This document shows positions 36,052-44,934 of a stretch of DNA of 64,000 nt, piece after piece. The notes beneath the pieces were generated by a model. The model saw nothing but the letters and a program-made list of their open reading frames with translations. It did not search any database and was not told the origin of the DNA. The position numbers and the translations under genes are program-made. The DNA lies in assembly GCA_023398955.1 (NCBI GenBank), contig JAEWRL010000163.1, positions 1 through 64,000 on the forward strand. Direction: 5' to 3'. Origin of the DNA: Pseudomonadota bacterium (lineage in GTDB: Bacteria > Myxococcota_A > Polyangia > Polyangiales > Polyangiaceae). Every line of letters begins with the position of its first letter. The first letter of the stretch is position 1.

Positions 36052-36431
36052 TGCTCAACTCCTCGCGTTGCCCTTCCCACGTCACCCGGATTCCGGGCAT
36101 GTGCCAGGGCGAACTCCGCTCAGCAACTTGCGTGCCGCTGGCGAGGAGCCCTCCGCGGCAGGCCCCACGAGGTCTAGGTGCCCATCTGTGCCACTTGGAA
36201 GCGCTGACACGGGCAATCCGATCACGCGTTCAGCTGCTTGCGCTTGTTCCATCGCTTGGCCGCGCCTCCCCAACAGCACTCGGACTGCTTCCATTCGCCG
36301 CTGGGGAGACGGGAGCCGGACGGTGACATGACAGCGCCAACATTGGTGGCAGCGGCGGGCCCATCGGAGAGCGGTGGTACGTCGTCCCACAACGCGTGAG
36401 GCGAAGCCCAACACCGCGTCAGCATCAGGAG
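36052..36431. other. Noncoding stretch upstream of the MYXO-CTERM gene
   Basis: These 380 bases separate the NYN gene stop from the MYXO-CTERM gene start, both on the minus strand, so the promoter of the latter should lie here. I find no clear -35/-10 pair, hairpin or RNA gene. All open frames across it are weak. Confidence 0.4.
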
Positions 36432-36935
36432 CTATTCCCGCAACAGCTGCTCCTTGAAGTCCTCGAAGCAAATCCGTTCAGCGACGGCCGCCTCGAGGTC
36501 CCTGTGAACGTTCTGGCGGTAGGAGAAAAGGACGACGCGCGTCTGGCAATGTTCGGTAACGAGCTCGACGGCAGGAACAAAATCCTGATCCCCCGTGGTA
36601 AGCACCACACAGCCGTTCTCCGCCAACCCCGCCTGCCATACGAGGTGCGCCGCCAGATCCACGTCCACCCGCCGCTGGGTATGCGAGCGCAGCGAGGGCT
36701 CGCCGGACATGGGGTGCAAACGTACCACCATGCCTTGGTGCTCCATCGCGCGGTAGAAAGCCGTAAGCCCCTCCGTGACGCCAATCCTCTGGTCATATCC
36801 GTTGAAGAGAAATGGGTGAACTGCTCCGAGTCGAGCCTTGAGGAACGCCGCTGCCCTCACGTAGTCCAGCGGGAACGCGCCCCTCGATGCCTTCACGATA
36901 TACCCCATGTCGACGAGCCAAGCAGCCTTTTCCAT
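36432..36935 (-). CDS. NYN (PIN-like RNase) domain protein
   Basis: The start is set at the ATG at 36935, which follows a GAGG site. The resulting 167-residue protein opens EKAAWLVDMGYIVKA, the first acidic strand of the NYN/LabA-type fold. It continues with VRAAAFLKARLG, LFNGYDQR, QRRVDVDLAAHLVWQA and the diagnostic VVLTTGDQDFVPAVELV with the two acidic residues of the fold. NYN proteins are PIN-like metal-dependent RNases. The key acidic residues are in place, so activity is possible. The longer frame to 36995 is unconserved. There is no operon partner. Confidence 0.78.
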   Translation of the reverse strand: MEKAAWLVDMGYIVKASRGAFPLDYVRAAAFLKARLGAVHPFLFNGYDQRIGVTEGLTAFYRAMEHQGMVVRLHPMSGEPSLRSHTQRRVDVDLAAHLVWQAGLAENGCVVLTTGDQDFVPAVELVTEHCQTRVVLFSYRQNVHRDLEAAVAERICFEDFKEQLLRE

Positions 36936-37076
36936 CTCGGACCTCACTGTTAGGTTTGGCGCGCGCGCATTCCGGGGAAAGAAGAAGCTGCGCACGGGCG
37001 GTAAGGTAGCACGGCTTGTTCACCTGACCGGCTCCTCCACGCCGCACCACCGCCGATTCGGAACCACCGCAGGGGA

Positions 37077-38591
37077 TCACGCCGCCGTGTAGCGCGCGAG
37101 GAGGCGGCCAGTGAGGTGCTCTAGTCCGAGCATCACCAGCACGGCGTTGACGCGGGCGCGCGCCACGCGCAGGTGGACCAGGCGAAGGGTTTCTTCCGCT
37201 TGCTGAACCTCCAACGGCGTCGCCCCGCCGAGACGGAAACGCTGCCGCTCCAGCACCACCTGCCGCTCGGCGATGGCCTCGGTTTCCTGGGCGGCGATAA
37301 GCCCCACCCGCGTGCGCTCGAGCTGAGCGACCAGCTGGGCTGCTTGATTCTGTAGGCGCTGACGCACTGCGCGCAGGTTCTGCTCCGCGATGCGTATCTC
37401 CAGATTTGCCTGGGCGCGTGTGGCGCGCTGCCGCCGAGAATCCAGTGGTGTCTCGTAGACGACACCTCCATAGACACTGACCGCGTCGAGACCGCCGAGC
37501 TGTCGCGCGACAGGCACTGGGGTCCCAGCCCCGAGTCCGGCAGCTTCCACCCAGCCTTGCACGTCGAGCCTTGCCCCCAGCTCGTCGCCTGCCCATTCTG
37601 CCCGCTCTCGGAGCACCTTCAGTTCGGCTTCCAGCTGGAGCACCTCCGGCGAAGCGGTGACGACCTGCCCGAGCACCGCCGCCGCCGCTACCTTCCCCGC
37701 CGGGGGTGGCGCAAGATCCGCAGCTCGCCAGGGAGCCGCATCCTGGGCGGACTCGCCGACGAGCGTGCGAAGCTCGAGCCATTGCTGCGTCTCGCTGAAC
37801 TCGGCTGCGACGACCGATTCACGAAGCTCGGCCACACGGGTCTCGAACTGCAGGACGTCCGCCGCGGCCAGGGCGCCCAACGCCGCGCGCTGACGGGCTT
37901 CCTCGAGCTGCGCCTCGGCCAACTCGAGGGCACTCCGCTCGATCTCCGCGGCGCGGGAAGCATACCAGAGCTCCCAGTACGCAGTCAGGGCATCATAGAG
38001 GAGAGCACTAATCCGGCTCTCGTAGACCTGTAGACTCGCCGCTTGGCTCAAGCGCGAGGCGCGGAGTTCCACCTCGTTCACGCTACGGCCTGCCCCCCGC
38101 AAGAGTGGTTGGATAACGGTGGCTCGCGCCGTGGCTTGGTAGCCAACACCGGACTGCTGACTCGTGATGAGGCTCCCGGTGGTCGCGCGGCTCGAGCTGA
38201 AGCGTTCACCCTGAACCCGCAGCGATGCCTGGGTACCAGTGGGAAAGACGCGCCTCAGCTCTGTGGCGACGGCAAAGGAGTCCCGCGTCGAGACGAGGAC
38301 CTCGTTGCTCCCGGCGAGCGCTGGCACACGGCTGCGGGTGTAGCCGGCATCGGCTTGAAGGTAATAGGGGAAGCGCCCTTCCTCGGTCAGTACGCGCTGG
38401 CGAGCGCGCTCGGTCGAGAGCCGAAGGCTCTCCAGGTCTGGGTTGTTGGCGACCAGGCGCGCTACGATTTCTCGTTCGCCAATCGCGACGGCTCGTGGGG
38501 CCCCCTCGGCCGCAACGGCGGGCACGGCGGCGGCGGCTGCACACGCGAGCCTGATGATGCAGCAGTAGATTCCCTGCTTCCAGTTACTCAT
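37077..38591 (-). CDS. TolC-family outer-membrane efflux channel
   Basis: This is a 504-residue protein with a signal peptide ending at about AAAVPAVAA. The rest is the TolC pattern of two repeats of long amphipathic helices with heptads (LESLRLSTERARQRVLTEEG, ARQRAALGALAAADVLQFETRVAELRESV, AEQNLRAVRQRLQNQAAQLVAQLERTRVG) and short beta strands at the middle and at PVARQLGGLDAV. The upstream permease stop and this start overlap by eight bases, so translation is probably coupled. It is the outer-membrane exit duct of the tripartite pump encoded by the three genes before it. The upstream start at 38660 lies inside the permease gene and is rejected. Confidence 0.9.
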   Translation of the reverse strand: MSNWKQGIYCCIIRLACAAAAAVPAVAAEGAPRAVAIGEREIVARLVANNPDLESLRLSTERARQRVLTEEGRFPYYLQADAGYTRSRVPALAGSNEVLVSTRDSFAVATELRRVFPTGTQASLRVQGERFSSSRATTGSLITSQQSGVGYQATARATVIQPLLRGAGRSVNEVELRASRLSQAASLQVYESRISALLYDALTAYWELWYASRAAEIERSALELAEAQLEEARQRAALGALAAADVLQFETRVAELRESVVAAEFSETQQWLELRTLVGESAQDAAPWRAADLAPPPAGKVAAAAVLGQVVTASPEVLQLEAELKVLRERAEWAGDELGARLDVQGWVEAAGLGAGTPVPVARQLGGLDAVSVYGGVVYETPLDSRRQRATRAQANLEIRIAEQNLRAVRQRLQNQAAQLVAQLERTRVGLIAAQETEAIAERQVVLERQRFRLGGATPLEVQQAEETLRLVHLRVARARVNAVLVMLGLEHLTGRLLARYTAA

Positions 38592-39789
38592 GGCGCAGCG
38601 CATCGATGGGGTTGAGCCGTGCAGCTTTGCGAGCCGGCAGATAGCCAAACAGCACACCAACGACGGCAGAGAAGGTGAACGCAGCCGCTACGATGCCTGG
38701 CGACACGACGAAAGGTAGGCCAAGAAAGTGAGTGACGCCAAACGAAAGACCTAGACCGAAGAAGATACCGATGATCCCTCCCAGGGTCGAGAGCACGATA
38801 GCCTCCACCAAGAACTGCAGAAGCACCTCACGCGCCAGGGCCCCGATGGCAAGACGGGTGCCAATCTCCCGCGTTCGCTCCGTGACGCTCACAAGCATTA
38901 TGTTCATAATACCAATACCTCCCACGAGAAGACTCACCGCCGCGATGCCACCGAGGAGCCCAGTCAGGGCAGAGGTAACACTGCTCATCGCAGCAGCAAT
39001 CTCCTGCAGGTCCCGCACTTGGAAGTCTACCTCGGCCCCTGGCGCGACGCGACGCCTCTCGGAAAGGATCGCTTCGATCTGACTCTTGACCTGAGCAGTC
39101 CCGTAGCCCTTCTGAACCTGGGCATAGATCATCGAGACGTCCGTCGTGCCGGCGAGGCGCCGCTGCACGGCGCGCAGAGGCATGAGCACGACGTCGTCTT
39201 GGTCGGGACCCATGGCCGCGGCCCCCTTGCTCTCGAGTGCCCCGATGACCTGGCAGGAAACCTGGCCCACCCGTACGCGTTCCCCCAGCGGGCTGGAGCG
39301 ACCGAATAGCGACTCCCGCACCGTGCTACCGAGAATGCAGACAGGCTCGCCTGCGCGCGCTTCGGCGGCGGTGAAGGCTCGCCCAGAAGCAAGTTCGTAG
39401 TTCCGGATCGTCAGGTAATCAGCGTCAGTGCCCGTCACTGTCGTGGACCAGTTCTCCCCGCCATAGATCGCGACTGCGGAGCGTCCGAGAGTACCGGAGA
39501 TGGCCTCCAGGCCGCGAACCTCCCGCCGCAGGGCCTCGACGTCTGCAATCTCGAAGGGGGTCGACTGCGTCCGCACGGGGCCCCGACGATCTGCCCCGGG
39601 CATGACCATCAGCAGGTTCTCTCCGAGTGCGCCCACATCCGCCTGGACGCGGGCCGTTGCGCCCTCCCCAATGGTAACCATGGCGATGACAGCACCGACA
39701 CCGATGACCACGCCCAACATCGTCAGCAGCGAGCGCACGGCATTCCTGCGAATCTCCCGCAGAGCCATGAGGAAGGTGAGGATAATCAC
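38584..39789 (-). CDS. MacB-type ABC transporter permease
   Basis: The protein has 401 residues and one long periplasmic domain flanked by membrane helices. The N-terminal segment AVRSLLTMLGVVIGVGAVIAMVTIGEGA is the first helix. Three more lie at the C-terminus (SLLVGGIGIMNIMLVSVTERTREIGTRLAIGA, FLVEAIVLSTLGGIIGIFFG and a final helix before YLPARKAARLNPIDALRHE). RTREIGTRLAIGA and the terminal ARLNPIDALRHE are signatures of the FtsX/MacB_PCD family. The ATPase, fused to this permease in E. coli MacB, is a separate gene upstream. The four-base ATGA overlap with that gene and eight-base overlap with the TolC gene show one translation unit. Pump substrates (macrolides, lipoproteins or siderophores in other systems) cannot be told. 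Confidence 0.93.
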   Translation of the reverse strand: MIILTFLMALREIRRNAVRSLLTMLGVVIGVGAVIAMVTIGEGATARVQADVGALGENLLMVMPGADRRGPVRTQSTPFEIADVEALRREVRGLEAISGTLGRSAVAIYGGENWSTTVTGTDADYLTIRNYELASGRAFTAAEARAGEPVCILGSTVRESLFGRSSPLGERVRVGQVSCQVIGALESKGAAAMGPDQDDVVLMPLRAVQRRLAGTTDVSMIYAQVQKGYGTAQVKSQIEAILSERRRVAPGAEVDFQVRDLQEIAAAMSSVTSALTGLLGGIAAVSLLVGGIGIMNIMLVSVTERTREIGTRLAIGALAREVLLQFLVEAIVLSTLGGIIGIFFGLGLSFGVTHFLGLPFVVSPGIVAAAFTFSAVVGVLFGYLPARKAARLNPIDALRHE

Positions 39790-40514
39790 CGGCGCTGCTC
39801 CGCGACGATCTTACCGTCCCGAAACACCAGAGTGCGCTCTGCCCACCCCGCCACGTCGGACTCGTGAGTGACCATCACTATGGTGATACCTCGCTCGCGG
39901 TTCAACGACGAGAGAAGCCCCATAATTTCGCGACTGCGCGTCGAGTCCAGGTTGCCCGTGGGCTCGTCCGCCAGGAGCAGGTTTGGTTCACTGACGAGGG
40001 CGCGCGCGATGGCCACGCGTTGCTGCTGACCGCCCGACAGCTCCGCACTCGTGTGCCTTGCGCGGTCCGAGAGACCGACGAGGTCCAGCGACTGCAGGGC
40101 GCGCCGCCTCCTCTCGGCGCGGGAGACGCGCCGGTACACCAAGGGCAGTTCGACGTTCTCCAGGGCACTGGTCCGAGCGAGCAGATTGAAACCCTGAAAG
40201 ACGAATCCGATGTAATGGCGGCGAAGCAGCGCCCTCTGGTCCTTGGTGAGCGCCCCCACCTCGGTGCCCGCGAAGTGGTAGCTACCGCTCGTTGGCGAAT
40301 CCAAGCAACCAATGATGTTCATGCACGTCGATTTCCCGGACCCGCTCGAGCCCATGATGGCGACGAACTCACCGGGAGCAATGGTCAGGTCGACGCCATC
40401 GAGGGCCCGTACCTCCGAGGGCCCGCGGCCGTAGATCTTGCGGAGTTCGCGCAGGGCAACGACCGGCGGAGCCAACGGGGCCTGCGCCGCGGCGGAGTGA
40501 TGGCTGCTACTCAT
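39786..40514 (-). CDS. MacB-type ABC transporter ATPase
   Basis: This ATPase of about 242 residues carries Walker A GSSGSGKST, Q-loop FVFQGFNLL, signature LSGGQQQRVAIARAL, Walker B LLLADEPTG, D-loop NLDS and H-loop VTHESD. It belongs to the LolD/MacB group that drives lipoprotein or efflux transporters. The preferred ATG at 40514 overlaps the stop of the membrane-fusion gene; a start at 40535 would add seven residues. Its stop overlaps the permease start by four bases. The ATPase and permease are encoded separately here, unlike E. coli MacB. Confidence 0.95.
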   Translation of the reverse strand: MSSSHHSAAAQAPLAPPVVALRELRKIYGRGPSEVRALDGVDLTIAPGEFVAIMGSSGSGKSTCMNIIGCLDSPTSGSYHFAGTEVGALTKDQRALLRRHYIGFVFQGFNLLARTSALENVELPLVYRRVSRAERRRRALQSLDLVGLSDRARHTSAELSGGQQQRVAIARALVSEPNLLLADEPTGNLDSTRSREIMGLLSSLNRERGITIVMVTHESDVAGWAERTLVFRDGKIVAEQRR

Positions 40515-41847
40515 CTGGGCCCTGGACTTCGGCAACGATCACTTCGCTCCTGGCCTTGAGCTGCTTGGAACCTACGGCAGTCCGTACCCCGTCCGTTGCG
40601 CCCAGCTGTACGGGAACGCGGCTCGGCTTTCCCGAGTCCAGCACCCAAACCGCTGCGACACTGGCCTGCCCTCGCAGCTGCAAGGCAGCATCGGGACCAA
40701 CGCTGGCTCCGGGCGCTGCCCCCTTGCTCGCTGGCGCTGCTGAGCCACGAGTGCGCGGCGGACGGCCCCGCATGAGGCGGGAGAAGTCGACGCCCTGCGG
40801 CTTCGCATCACGGCCCGGGCCCGGGTTATATCGCAGCGCCGCGTTGGGAACCAAGAGCACGTCCTGCTCTTCACTGACGAGGATCGAGGCCATCGCGGTC
40901 ATACCTGGTCGCAATAGCCCGTCTTCGTTGCGCACCGACAGGCGCGCCTCGTAAGTGACGACGTTCTGGTCCGTGGTGGGCATGTTCTTCACGGCGAGCA
41001 CGGTCGATGAGAAGACGCGGTTGGGGTACGCATCGACGGTGAACTGCGCAGACTGACCAGCCTTTACTTGACCGACATCCGCCTCGTCCACTTTGACATC
41101 GAGCCGGAGCTCGGAGAGATCCGCTGCGAGCGTGAAGAGTACCGGCGTCTGCAGACCCGATGTCACCGTTTGTCCCGGCTCCACCTTGCGGTCGAGCACG
41201 ATGCCCTCGATCGGCGAGCGGATCACGGCCTTGCTCAGGTTGTTCTGCGCCACTTTGAGGGATGCCTGAGCCGAGGTAAGCTGCGCCTTCGCGCTCACGA
41301 CCGAAGCCTTCGCGCGGTCATAGGTCGCCATGGCAGTTTCCAGCTCTTGCGTCGAGGCGAGTCCTGCGTCGGTCATGGCTTCGAGCCGGGCGGCCTTGAG
41401 CTCCGCTTCGCGAACCGTGACCTCCGCAGTGACGAGGCTCGCCTTGGCAGCTGCCAGCTGAGCGTGGGACTCGTCGAGGCGCCCCTCGTATTGCTCCGTG
41501 TCTATCTCCGCGAGCACCTGGCCCACCTCGACCTGATCATTGAAGTCGACGGGAACCTTCAGGACCCTCCCGGTTATCTCGGCACCAACGTCGACGGCAT
41601 CGCGCGCGTTGAGAGTGCCGGTCGCCGTGACAAGGACCTTGAGCGAGCCCCGCACGACGTCTGCGGTCTCGTACTGGGGACCGACATCTGCCTTCGGACG
41701 CAGCAGCCAAACCGCGACGCCCCCTCCGACGGTGACGAACGCGATCGCGAAGAGCAACCGGGACCAGAGCCGGCGACGCCGAGCACGCGCGTCGAGGCCG
41801 AGGGTCTGCGCCACGGAGGGGGATTGCTGGGTGGAGTTGTCTTGCAT
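40507..41847 (-). CDS. macA: MacA-type periplasmic membrane-fusion protein
   Basis: A short cytoplasmic N-terminus (about 35 residues, Arg-rich) and one membrane helix (LLFAIAFVTVGGGVAVWLL) anchor the protein. The periplasmic part has the MacA order: a biotinyl-lipoyl half (VDVGAEITGRVLKVPVDFNDQVEVGQVLAEID), a helical hairpin, the second half (SPIEGIVLDRKVEPGQTV) and a beta-barrel region. The C-terminus has an inserted Pro/Gly-rich loop and a final domain. It would couple the ATPase/permease to the TolC channel. The frame is open to 42021, but the ATG at 41847 puts the helix near the N-terminus as in MacA; no Shine-Dalgarno is seen at either start. The upstream TPR protein gene may share its transcript. 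Confidence 0.9.
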   Translation of the reverse strand: MQDNSTQQSPSVAQTLGLDARARRRRLWSRLLFAIAFVTVGGGVAVWLLRPKADVGPQYETADVVRGSLKVLVTATGTLNARDAVDVGAEITGRVLKVPVDFNDQVEVGQVLAEIDTEQYEGRLDESHAQLAAAKASLVTAEVTVREAELKAARLEAMTDAGLASTQELETAMATYDRAKASVVSAKAQLTSAQASLKVAQNNLSKAVIRSPIEGIVLDRKVEPGQTVTSGLQTPVLFTLAADLSELRLDVKVDEADVGQVKAGQSAQFTVDAYPNRVFSSTVLAVKNMPTTDQNVVTYEARLSVRNEDGLLRPGMTAMASILVSEEQDVLLVPNAALRYNPGPGRDAKPQGVDFSRLMRGRPPRTRGSAAPASKGAAPGASVGPDAALQLRGQASVAAVWVLDSGKPSRVPVQLGATDGVRTAVGSKQLKARSEVIVAEVQGPDE

Positions 41848-41983
41848 GAGCGAGGTGGAGGGAGTGTGGCCGCCCTTCGACGGCTCAACACCCCGCAATC
41901 CTACGGACGGCGAAGGTTTTTTTGGGGACCCGGCAGAGTGTTCCGACACACCAGTCGGCTCACGCGGAGAAAACGGAACGCGC

Positions 41984-43150
41984 TCAGAAGCGGCCGCCAA
42001 CGCCAGCGTAGGAAGGACCAATGCGCAATGTGACCCCCTTCGTCGGTGATGCCCGAGCAGCCTCGGGTGCCGTCACTAGAAGCGTAACCCCCAAGGCCAC
42101 ACCCGCCGCGCCGGCCACATAGCCGACAGTGGAGAAGGTCCTGTACTGGCGGAAGTCCTCCAGTTCTTCGTGGTACTCGGGGGGGCAGTCGTCGTCCACA
42201 CAGTGGGCGGCTAGCGTGGAGTGTTTCTTGGACGCGGCGCTGCCCGCCACGACCCCCGTCACGACCCCGGCGCTTCCGACTCCAACAGCGAGCCAGCCCA
42301 GAGGCACGTGAAGGGACCCCAGCCCCAAGAAGCCGCCCTCCGGCTCATCGTGTCGCAGCTGCGGCTCCGCATCGAGTCCTTCCCTACCACGTACCCTTAC
42401 GGCGGGAGGCTGGGGCGCCAACCACACGTTGAGGACACGGCGGTCTCGCTCGTTCAACTCGAGAACCTCCCTGAAGCGCTCAATCCGGCTCACCTGCACG
42501 ACCACCGAACGATGGCCGGGATCGACAGGCACCGGGTAGCCAAGCATGGCTGGCTTGATACGGCGGGAGTCGATCTCGACCTCCACGTTGGGTGCGTCCG
42601 CTCCGTCTCCTTTGAGCTGAATTGTGACGGTCGGGATGCGCTCGCGAAGACGTGCGATCTCACGCTTCGCCTCCACAGAGGCATCACGATAGACTTCCGG
42701 ATCATCCGGTCCGACCACGTAACGCAGAACGGAAGCGTAGCGCTCCTCGGCCTCAACCAGGCGCCCGAGCTTTTCGAGGGAGCGGGCCTCCCATAGTGCC
42801 AGCGTCGGCGCTGGATACACCGCGTCAGCGCGGTGAAATAGATCGCGGGCGCGCTCGTAGTCGCCGGACAGATAATGCTGCGCCGCCTCGTCCGCCATGC
42901 GCCTGGCTACGGTTTTATCCTCCACGGTCTCGTCATCTGGTGCTGCCATTGACGGTCCAGCAAAACACAGCGCGACGAGCAACGCCGAGACCGTCCGGAG
43001 GCGCTGGCGGACGGGAGCAGAGCTGGTGGCCAGCAGCAGAACCGCCGGCTCTCGGAGACAGCGACCGACCGCTGCGAGAGCGCGCCTGGATTGGTGGCGC
43101 GCTGCCGTTGCATTGCTGGGGCGTGTCAACCAAGAGCCGCTACTCATCAC
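41984..43150 (-). CDS. Exported TPR-like protein with two C-terminal membrane helices (paralogue)
   Basis: About 50 Arg-rich residues precede a signal peptide-like helix (LRTVSALLVALCFAGPSMAA), so a later start in the frame is likely. The mature region has TPR-like helices (AAQHYLSGDYERARDLFHRADAVYP) and a beta-rich PEGA-like part (TVTIQLKGDGADAPNVEVEID). Two membrane helices flank a loop with CVDDDCPP. It ends in VTLRIGPSYAGVGGRF. The Cys-x4-Cys-Pro loop and the IGPS...G.F ending repeat those of the gene at 8028-9038, so the two are one family. This gene is divergent from an active Ser/Thr kinase and precedes the efflux operon. Confidence 0.75.
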   Translation of the reverse strand: MMSSGSWLTRPSNATAARHQSRRALAAVGRCLREPAVLLLATSSAPVRQRLRTVSALLVALCFAGPSMAAPDDETVEDKTVARRMADEAAQHYLSGDYERARDLFHRADAVYPAPTLALWEARSLEKLGRLVEAEERYASVLRYVVGPDDPEVYRDASVEAKREIARLRERIPTVTIQLKGDGADAPNVEVEIDSRRIKPAMLGYPVPVDPGHRSVVVQVSRIERFREVLELNERDRRVLNVWLAPQPPAVRVRGREGLDAEPQLRHDEPEGGFLGLGSLHVPLGWLAVGVGSAGVVTGVVAGSAASKKHSTLAAHCVDDDCPPEYHEELEDFRQYRTFSTVGYVAGAAGVALGVTLLVTAPEAARASPTKGVTLRIGPSYAGVGGRF

Positions 43151-43467
43151 GAGCCGTCATAGTACTCTGGCTTTGCGGCAGCGGCCCAGCGCCAGTCACT
43201 GCCGCACCTGCTGCGGGCAGCAAGCAACGTCGGGTGCGCGTGTAAGACACGCTCCTACGCCCCCGGGCGGATTACGTGCTGGCGCAAGGAATCCACGACA
43301 AACGTAAGGAGAGCAGCCCGCGAGCGCGTCGTGCTAGCCTGGCTGAATGCCAATGGCAGGTTGCCCCTTCTGGCTTCCTGCGCCTCCGGTGGCCCCCTCG
43401 TGGGGGTTCATTCCAGGGCGCGCCGACCAACGAGGGGCGTCGCCGCAGCTCTCGCCTTTCTAGAGCC
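43151..43467. other. Divergent region between TPR paralogue and Ser/Thr kinase
   Basis: About 317 bases, presumably holding both promoters. No sigma-70 or sigma-54 site is convincing and there is no hairpin of note. Confidence 0.35.
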
Positions 43468-44934
43468 ATGTCCCACACTCCACCACGCGCCGCAGCAGTC
43501 CGGCCCAGCACGTATTCGGAGGGGGAGCTCATCCACGACAAGTACCGGCTCTCCCGCCGCATCGGTCAGGGCGGCATGGGAGTAGTGTGGGCGGCCCACC
43601 ACACCGTCCTCGATGTCGAGGTCGCCATCAAGCTCATCCACAAGCTGACGGCAGACCCAGAGCTCGCCGCCAAGCGCTTTCTCCAGGAGGCCCGTATCGC
43701 TGCCCAGCTGGCACACCCTGCGATCTGTCGCGTCTTCGACTATGGGCGTACCGAGCGGGGCGATCCATTCATCGTGAGTGAGTTGCTGGAGGGTGAACCC
43801 CTCCGTCGGTGCATCGAACACCGCCGGCCTGCAACCGCCGCAGAGGCCATTCAGATGCTCCTGCCGATCATCGATGGCCTCTCGGTGGCCCACGCCATCG
43901 GCATCGTTCATCGGGACGTGAAGACAGAGAATATCTTCTTGGCCCGAGACGCGAGCGGCAGAGTACAACCTAAGCTCCTGGATTTTGGCGTCGCGCGTGT
44001 CGTGGACGGCAAGCGCGAGGTCAGCCTCGATGGGGCCGAGGTCGGCAGTCCCTACTACATGTCCCCCGAGCAGGCACGAGGGGATATTTCCGATGACTCC
44101 TGCACCGACCTTTGGAGCCTTTGCATCGTCATTTACGAGCTCGTCACGGGCTGCACGCCCTTCGAAAGCAGCAACTACAACGCAGTCCTCTTCAGGATCC
44201 TGAACGAAGAGCCTGAATCCATCGTTGCCGTCGGCATGGGCGACAATGAACTCTGGAGCATTCTCGCCCAAGGATTGCACAAGGACCCCGCAGAGCGCTG
44301 GAGCTCGATGCGCGAGCTTGGCACCGCTTTGGCGACCTGGCTCGTCGCGAGGGGAGTCGAGGAGGACATTTGCGGTGCCTCGCTCCGCGCGACATGGATA
44401 GAGGCAGCGCCACTCTCCGCGCCCGCGCGGTCGCGGCCTCACAATGCAACGCCTTCTGCGTCCGGCGAACAGCCCGTCTTTTCTAGCGCCCGCCGCACCC
44501 CTAGGCCGCGTGCGACGGCCTCCGCGAGCGCGACCATGCCCGGGGTGGCGAGAAGCGCCGTTCAGCACCGGGCAACTCGGCGACGCCGCAAGGTCGTTGT
44601 CCTGAGTCTCGCCCTAGGCTTGGCCGCGTTCGCCAGCTGGCAGCTTGGCACCCGAGGTCCGCCCACTGCAGTCTCAGGCGTGGCAGAGCAGGCCTCGGCG
44701 CATGGCGCAACGCCGAGCACCGCGGCGCCGCCTCCGACGGTGAGCGTCGAGGACCTCGCCATGGAGACGACACCCGCGCGACTGACGAACCACTCGCTAG
44801 CGCTCGACGCTGGCGTTGCTCACGACGGGGGCGCACGCGCCGTCCCCGTCCGCGGCCGGGAGGCAACGACGAGCCCTTCCCCTGTACACGCGCGCCCGGC
44901 TCCGAGACCGCGCAAGGTGGACTTCGGGTTCTAG
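43468..44934 (+). CDS. Active-type Hanks Ser/Thr protein kinase with one membrane helix
   Basis: The ATG at 43468 gives a 488-residue protein; 64 unconserved codons upstream are discarded. The kinase domain (about residues 25-290) is complete: GQGGMG loop, VAIK Lys, HRDVKTEN, DFG, SPEQ and DLWSLCIVIYEL. The activation-loop region ends GSPYYMSPEQ, so it should be catalytically active. A Pro/Ser/Ala/Arg-rich linker of about 100 residues follows, then a membrane helix (VVVLSLALGLAAFASWQLG) and a low-complexity periplasmic tail. The layout is that of myxobacterial sensor kinases. It diverges from the TPR paralogue and its stop overlaps the FGE-like gene on the other strand by four bases. Confidence 0.93.
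   Translation: MSHTPPRAAAVRPSTYSEGELIHDKYRLSRRIGQGGMGVVWAAHHTVLDVEVAIKLIHKLTADPELAAKRFLQEARIAAQLAHPAICRVFDYGRTERGDPFIVSELLEGEPLRRCIEHRRPATAAEAIQMLLPIIDGLSVAHAIGIVHRDVKTENIFLARDASGRVQPKLLDFGVARVVDGKREVSLDGAEVGSPYYMSPEQARGDISDDSCTDLWSLCIVIYELVTGCTPFESSNYNAVLFRILNEEPESIVAVGMGDNELWSILAQGLHKDPAERWSSMRELGTALATWLVARGVEEDICGASLRATWIEAAPLSAPARSRPHNATPSASGEQPVFSSARRTPRPRATASASATMPGVARSAVQHRATRRRRKVVVLSLALGLAAFASWQLGTRGPPTAVSGVAEQASAHGATPSTAAPPPTVSVEDLAMETTPARLTNHSLALDAGVAHDGGARAVPVRGREATTSPSPVHARPAPRPRKVDFGF

Noticed and set aside
34867..36177. A 436-residue plus-strand frame
   Set aside because: It is antisense to the MYXO-CTERM protein and shows only Arg/Ala/Thr-rich composition.
36793..37782. A 329-residue minus-strand frame
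   Set aside because: It runs in another frame through the TolC gene and the NYN gene start; low-complexity Gly/Arg and no domain.
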